Positions 6,749 through 8,599 of a stretch of DNA of 8,599 nt are shown here, in pieces. Each line of letters begins with the position of its first letter. Positions within the stretch are counted from its first letter, which is position 1. Origin of the DNA: an uncultured Alphaproteobacteria bacterium (GTDB taxonomy: Bacteria; Pseudomonadota; Alphaproteobacteria; Micavibrionales; Micavibrionaceae). Where the stretch lies: the NCBI GenBank assembly GCA_934538895.1, contig CAKTCH010000050.1:1-8599 (forward strand). Direction: 5' to 3'. The notes under the pieces are model-generated. The model was not told the origin of the DNA. It ran no database searches and saw only the letters and a program-made list of their open reading frames with translations. A program made the translations under genes and the position numbers.

Positions 6749-8177
6749 GAATCGCGATCTGCTGGATATTGCCGCCGCGGTTGACGACGATATTGACCAG
6801 CGCCATGCGCAGCATCAGCATCTTGCGGAAGCTTTCGGTATCGGCGATATCGCGCTTGTTGACGCTCATGATGATATCGCCCTTGCGGAAGATGCGGGCG
6901 CCGTAACTCTGGCCTTCGGTACCCACCACAACCACGCCTCTGGCGTCCTGCGCTTCGATACCCAGTTCATAAGCCACGGCGGGGTTGACATTGGCGATCG
7001 TCACGCCGGCGAAAAAGCCCGTCTCCGGTGTGTGTTCGTCGCGGGGCGGCTGTTCCGGCGGGGCCATGGCGACGATTTCGGCTTCCTGCACCGCGCCCTG
7101 GCGCATGTAACCGATCTTCGCCTGATCGCCCAGTTTCACGGTGGCCATGCGGAATTTCATTTCCGCCGGATCGCGGATTTCATGGCCGTTCAGCGATACC
7201 AGAACATCACCCACCCTGACCCCGGCCCCGGCGAGCGGGCTTTCCTTGTGCAGGCCGGATATCAACGTGCCGCGTGGAATCTTCATGCCCAGACTTTCGG
7301 CAATCTCCGCCGTCACGGTTTGCGAGGTCACGCCGAGCCACGGGCGCACCACCATTTTTTTCTGGCCGGGATCGCCGCCATTCTCAGCGGCGATCACCGA
7401 TTCCACCATTTCAGAGGGAATCGCGAAACCGATCCCGACCGACCCGCCCGATTTCGAGAAGATCGCGGTATTGATGCCGACCACGCCGCCGTCCATCGCC
7501 ACCAGCGGCCCGCCGGAATTGCCGGGGTTGATGGCGGCATCGGTCTGGATGAAGAAGTTATAATCGCTGATGTTCAGGCTCGAACGCGCCAGCCCCGAAA
7601 CGATACCGCTGGTGACCGTCTGGCCGACGCCGAACGGGTTGCCGATGGCCAGCACCAGATCGCCGACCTCAAGCGATTCACTCGGTTTCATTTCGGCGTA
7701 AGGCAGCAACTCCCGCCCTGCGTCCACGCGCAGCAGCGCCACATCCGACGCCTCATCCTGTAACGATATGCGGGCCGGGAATTCACGGCCATCGGCCAGC
7801 ACGATCTTGATCTCTTCCGCGCCCTTGACCACATGCGTGTTGGTGACCACCAGGCCGTTGGCGCTGACGATGACGCCCGAGCCCAGCGCCCCTTCGACCT
7901 TGCGGCGCGCCAGCCCGTTGCCGCCATAGCCCGGCATATTGCCGAAGAACCGGTTGAAGAACGGGTCGTCCATGAAAGGATGGATATAGCGCGGCGCGAT
8001 GGTGCGCGTGGTATAGATATTGACCACCGCCGGCGCCACTTTCTTGACCAGCGGCGCGAAGGAAAGCTGCACGCTGGCCTGATCGGGGGGAGTCACCTTC
8101 TCGCTTTGCGCCTGCGCGGGGAACGCGGCCCCGGCGATCAGCGCTATTGAAAGTAACGAAACAGCCAGAAAATTCAT
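6744..8177 (-). CDS. Periplasmic HtrA/DegP-type serine protease with two PDZ domains
   Basis: This 477-residue trypsin-like protease degrades or refolds misfolded envelope proteins in the periplasm. A signal peptide covers about residues 1-23, with AxA before the predicted cut (FPAQA|QSEK); unusually it has no Lys or Arg before the hydrophobic core. The protease domain, about 40-265, carries the triad H115 (TNTHVV), D145 (SDVALL) and S221 (GNSGGP). The loop at about 60-92 contains MDDPFFNRFFG, typical of DegP/DegQ/MucD LA-type loops. PDZ1 covers about 278-372 (PWLGV..., GVRVGDVLVSLNG), and PDZ2 about 388-475 (RKGDIIMSVNKR). Length and architecture match the DegP/DegQ/MucD group; which subgroup cannot be told. 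The ATG at 8177 has AAGGAG 6 nt upstream. The stop codon lies inside the heptamer repeat array, so the last one or two residues may be repeat-derived. Confidence 0.93.
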   Translation of the reverse strand: MNFLAVSLLSIALIAGAAFPAQAQSEKVTPPDQASVQLSFAPLVKKVAPAVVNIYTTRTIAPRYIHPFMDDPFFNRFFGNMPGYGGNGLARRKVEGALGSGVIVSANGLVVTNTHVVKGAEEIKIVLADGREFPARISLQDEASDVALLRVDAGRELLPYAEMKPSESLEVGDLVLAIGNPFGVGQTVTSGIVSGLARSSLNISDYNFFIQTDAAINPGNSGGPLVAMDGGVVGINTAIFSKSGGSVGIGFAIPSEMVESVIAAENGGDPGQKKMVVRPWLGVTSQTVTAEIAESLGMKIPRGTLISGLHKESPLAGAGVRVGDVLVSLNGHEIRDPAEMKFRMATVKLGDQAKIGYMRQGAVQEAEIVAMAPPEQPPRDEHTPETGFFAGVTIANVNPAVAYELGIEAQDARGVVVVGTEGQSYGARIFRKGDIIMSVNKRDIADTESFRKMLMLRMALVNIVVNRGGNIQQIAIR

Positions 8178-8183
8178 GTGTTT

Positions 8184-8189
8184 CTCCTT
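8184..8189 (-). promoter_or_regulatory. Strong Shine-Dalgarno for the HtrA-type protease
   Basis: AAGGAG on the minus strand, 6 nt from the ATG at 8177, is the best ribosome site in the window. It fixes the protease start and confirms that the uncharged signal-peptide N-terminus is not a mis-called start. I see no convincing -10/-35 pair in the 32 bp between it and the upstream relic, so the promoter probably lies inside that relic. Confidence 0.8.
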
Positions 8190-8209
8190 GCCTGTATGCT
8201 ATGGCGGCC

Positions 8210-8431
8210 TCAGGGCTGCCCGGGAGGTTTCACCTCTATGAACCTGTAAGGTTGCCGCCAGTTGGAAAACCAGCTGCGGTTCTCAACCAACGGCATATCT
8301 GTGGCAAAATAATGGTTCATCATCAGGCGCATGACATTCAGGGGGCTGATATCCTGTGTAAAACCTTCATAAGCGCCATCTGAAAAATAGATGGCGTTCA
8401 TAATACCGAAAATTCCGGAATTATTCCTCAT
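8210..8431 (-). pseudogene. C-terminal fragment of a sulfatase-like protein
   Basis: About the last 73 codons before a TGA at 8210 read like the C-terminal tail of sulfatase/alkaline-phosphatase-like proteins. GIMNAIYFSDG corresponds to the usual 'ILNAYYLPG'. After it come ISPLNVMRLMMNHYF for '(I/T)(S/T)PVNxFRxxFNxYFG', then a 'PLxxxRSxF' element and PYRFIEV for 'PYDFxDV'. The metal-binding and catalytic parts of a sulfatase, which lie far upstream in the family, are absent. The frame instead continues into recombinase-like sequence. By eye, 8281-8400 is about 44% GC, clearly lower than the protease and rarA genes. An ATG exists at 8431, without a clear ribosome site. The match is pattern recognition from memory, not a database hit. 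It could instead be a short expressed hypothetical protein. Confidence 0.5.
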
Positions 8432-8461
8432 GATCGAGGGGGAACGCAGAGGCGAAACAAT

Positions 8462-8599
8462 CCCGTTTTTGCCGATGGCTACCGGATCGCTTCGCTGCGT
8501 ATAATAACAAAGCAAGGTTACAACGTCTTTATGCCCTGATAGTTAATCAAAAAAGGGCATAATTTTCGGCACGAGCTTACTTACCGCGTTGCGATGCCT
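8462..8599 (-). pseudogene. Degenerate C-terminus of a tyrosine recombinase / phage-type integrase
   Basis: One frame reads RHRNAVSKLVPKIMPFFD, a TAA stop (8543-8545), then LSGHKDVVTLLCYYTQRSDP. This parallels the integrase C-terminus: the 'RHxxAxxxL' of box II, about ten residues, then 'L(S/L)GHKxxxxxxxYTH' with the catalytic tyrosine. The spacing from the box II arginine to the GH pair is within one residue of the usual. The tyrosine is one of the two in CYYTQ (8501-8506). The in-frame TAA falls where a hydrophobic residue normally precedes the SGH motif, so the gene is broken. Its 5' part lies beyond the right edge. The frame carries on into the sulfatase-like fragment. The similarity is short and unverified. 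Confidence 0.42.

Noticed and set aside
8411..8422. 12-bp palindrome AATTCCGGAATT
   Set aside because: It lies within the sulfatase-like frame, is a single simple palindrome without a promoter or partner copy, and can be explained by codons.

Overview
The window reads as chromosomal DNA of an alphaproteobacterium. The main evidence is an ATP12-type F1-ATPase assembly chaperone (a family of alphaproteobacteria and mitochondria), next to rluC, crcB, rarA and a periplasmic HtrA protease, all in GC-rich DNA. The species cannot be named from the sequence. Every supported gene lies on the minus strand, so transcription runs from high to low coordinates.

In transcription order: (1) 8599-8210 is an AT-richer, degenerate stretch. 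It reads as the C-terminal end of a tyrosine recombinase, interrupted by a stop codon, running in frame into the C-terminal end of a sulfatase-like protein. (2) 8177-6744 is a complete two-PDZ HtrA/DegP-type protease with a clear Shine-Dalgarno sequence and signal peptide. (3) 6748-6663 is an inverted array of 7-bp units that can fold into a long hairpin and supplies the protease stop codon. (4) 6614-5310 is rarA. (5) 5297-5221 is a nested palindromic element of interspersed-repeat type. (6) 5127-3112 is a compact group: a histidine phosphatase, the fluoride channel crcB and the pseudouridine synthase rluC, the last two overlapping by 4 bp. (7) A good sigma70-like promoter whose spacer holds a perfect 12-bp palindrome then leads into an unidentified six-cysteine membrane-anchored protein, an AsmA-like protein and the ATP12 chaperone, which runs off the left edge.

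Functionally these are housekeeping and envelope genes: periplasmic proteolysis (HtrA), stalled-fork processing (RarA), fluoride export (CrcB), 23S rRNA modification (RluC), envelope or lipid-related work (AsmA-like) and ATP synthase assembly (ATP12). I found no defence system, CRISPR array, tRNA, rRNA or intact mobile element. The unusual content is in the two intergenic repeat elements, the palindrome-bearing promoter, the unidentified cysteine-paired protein and the relic at the right edge.
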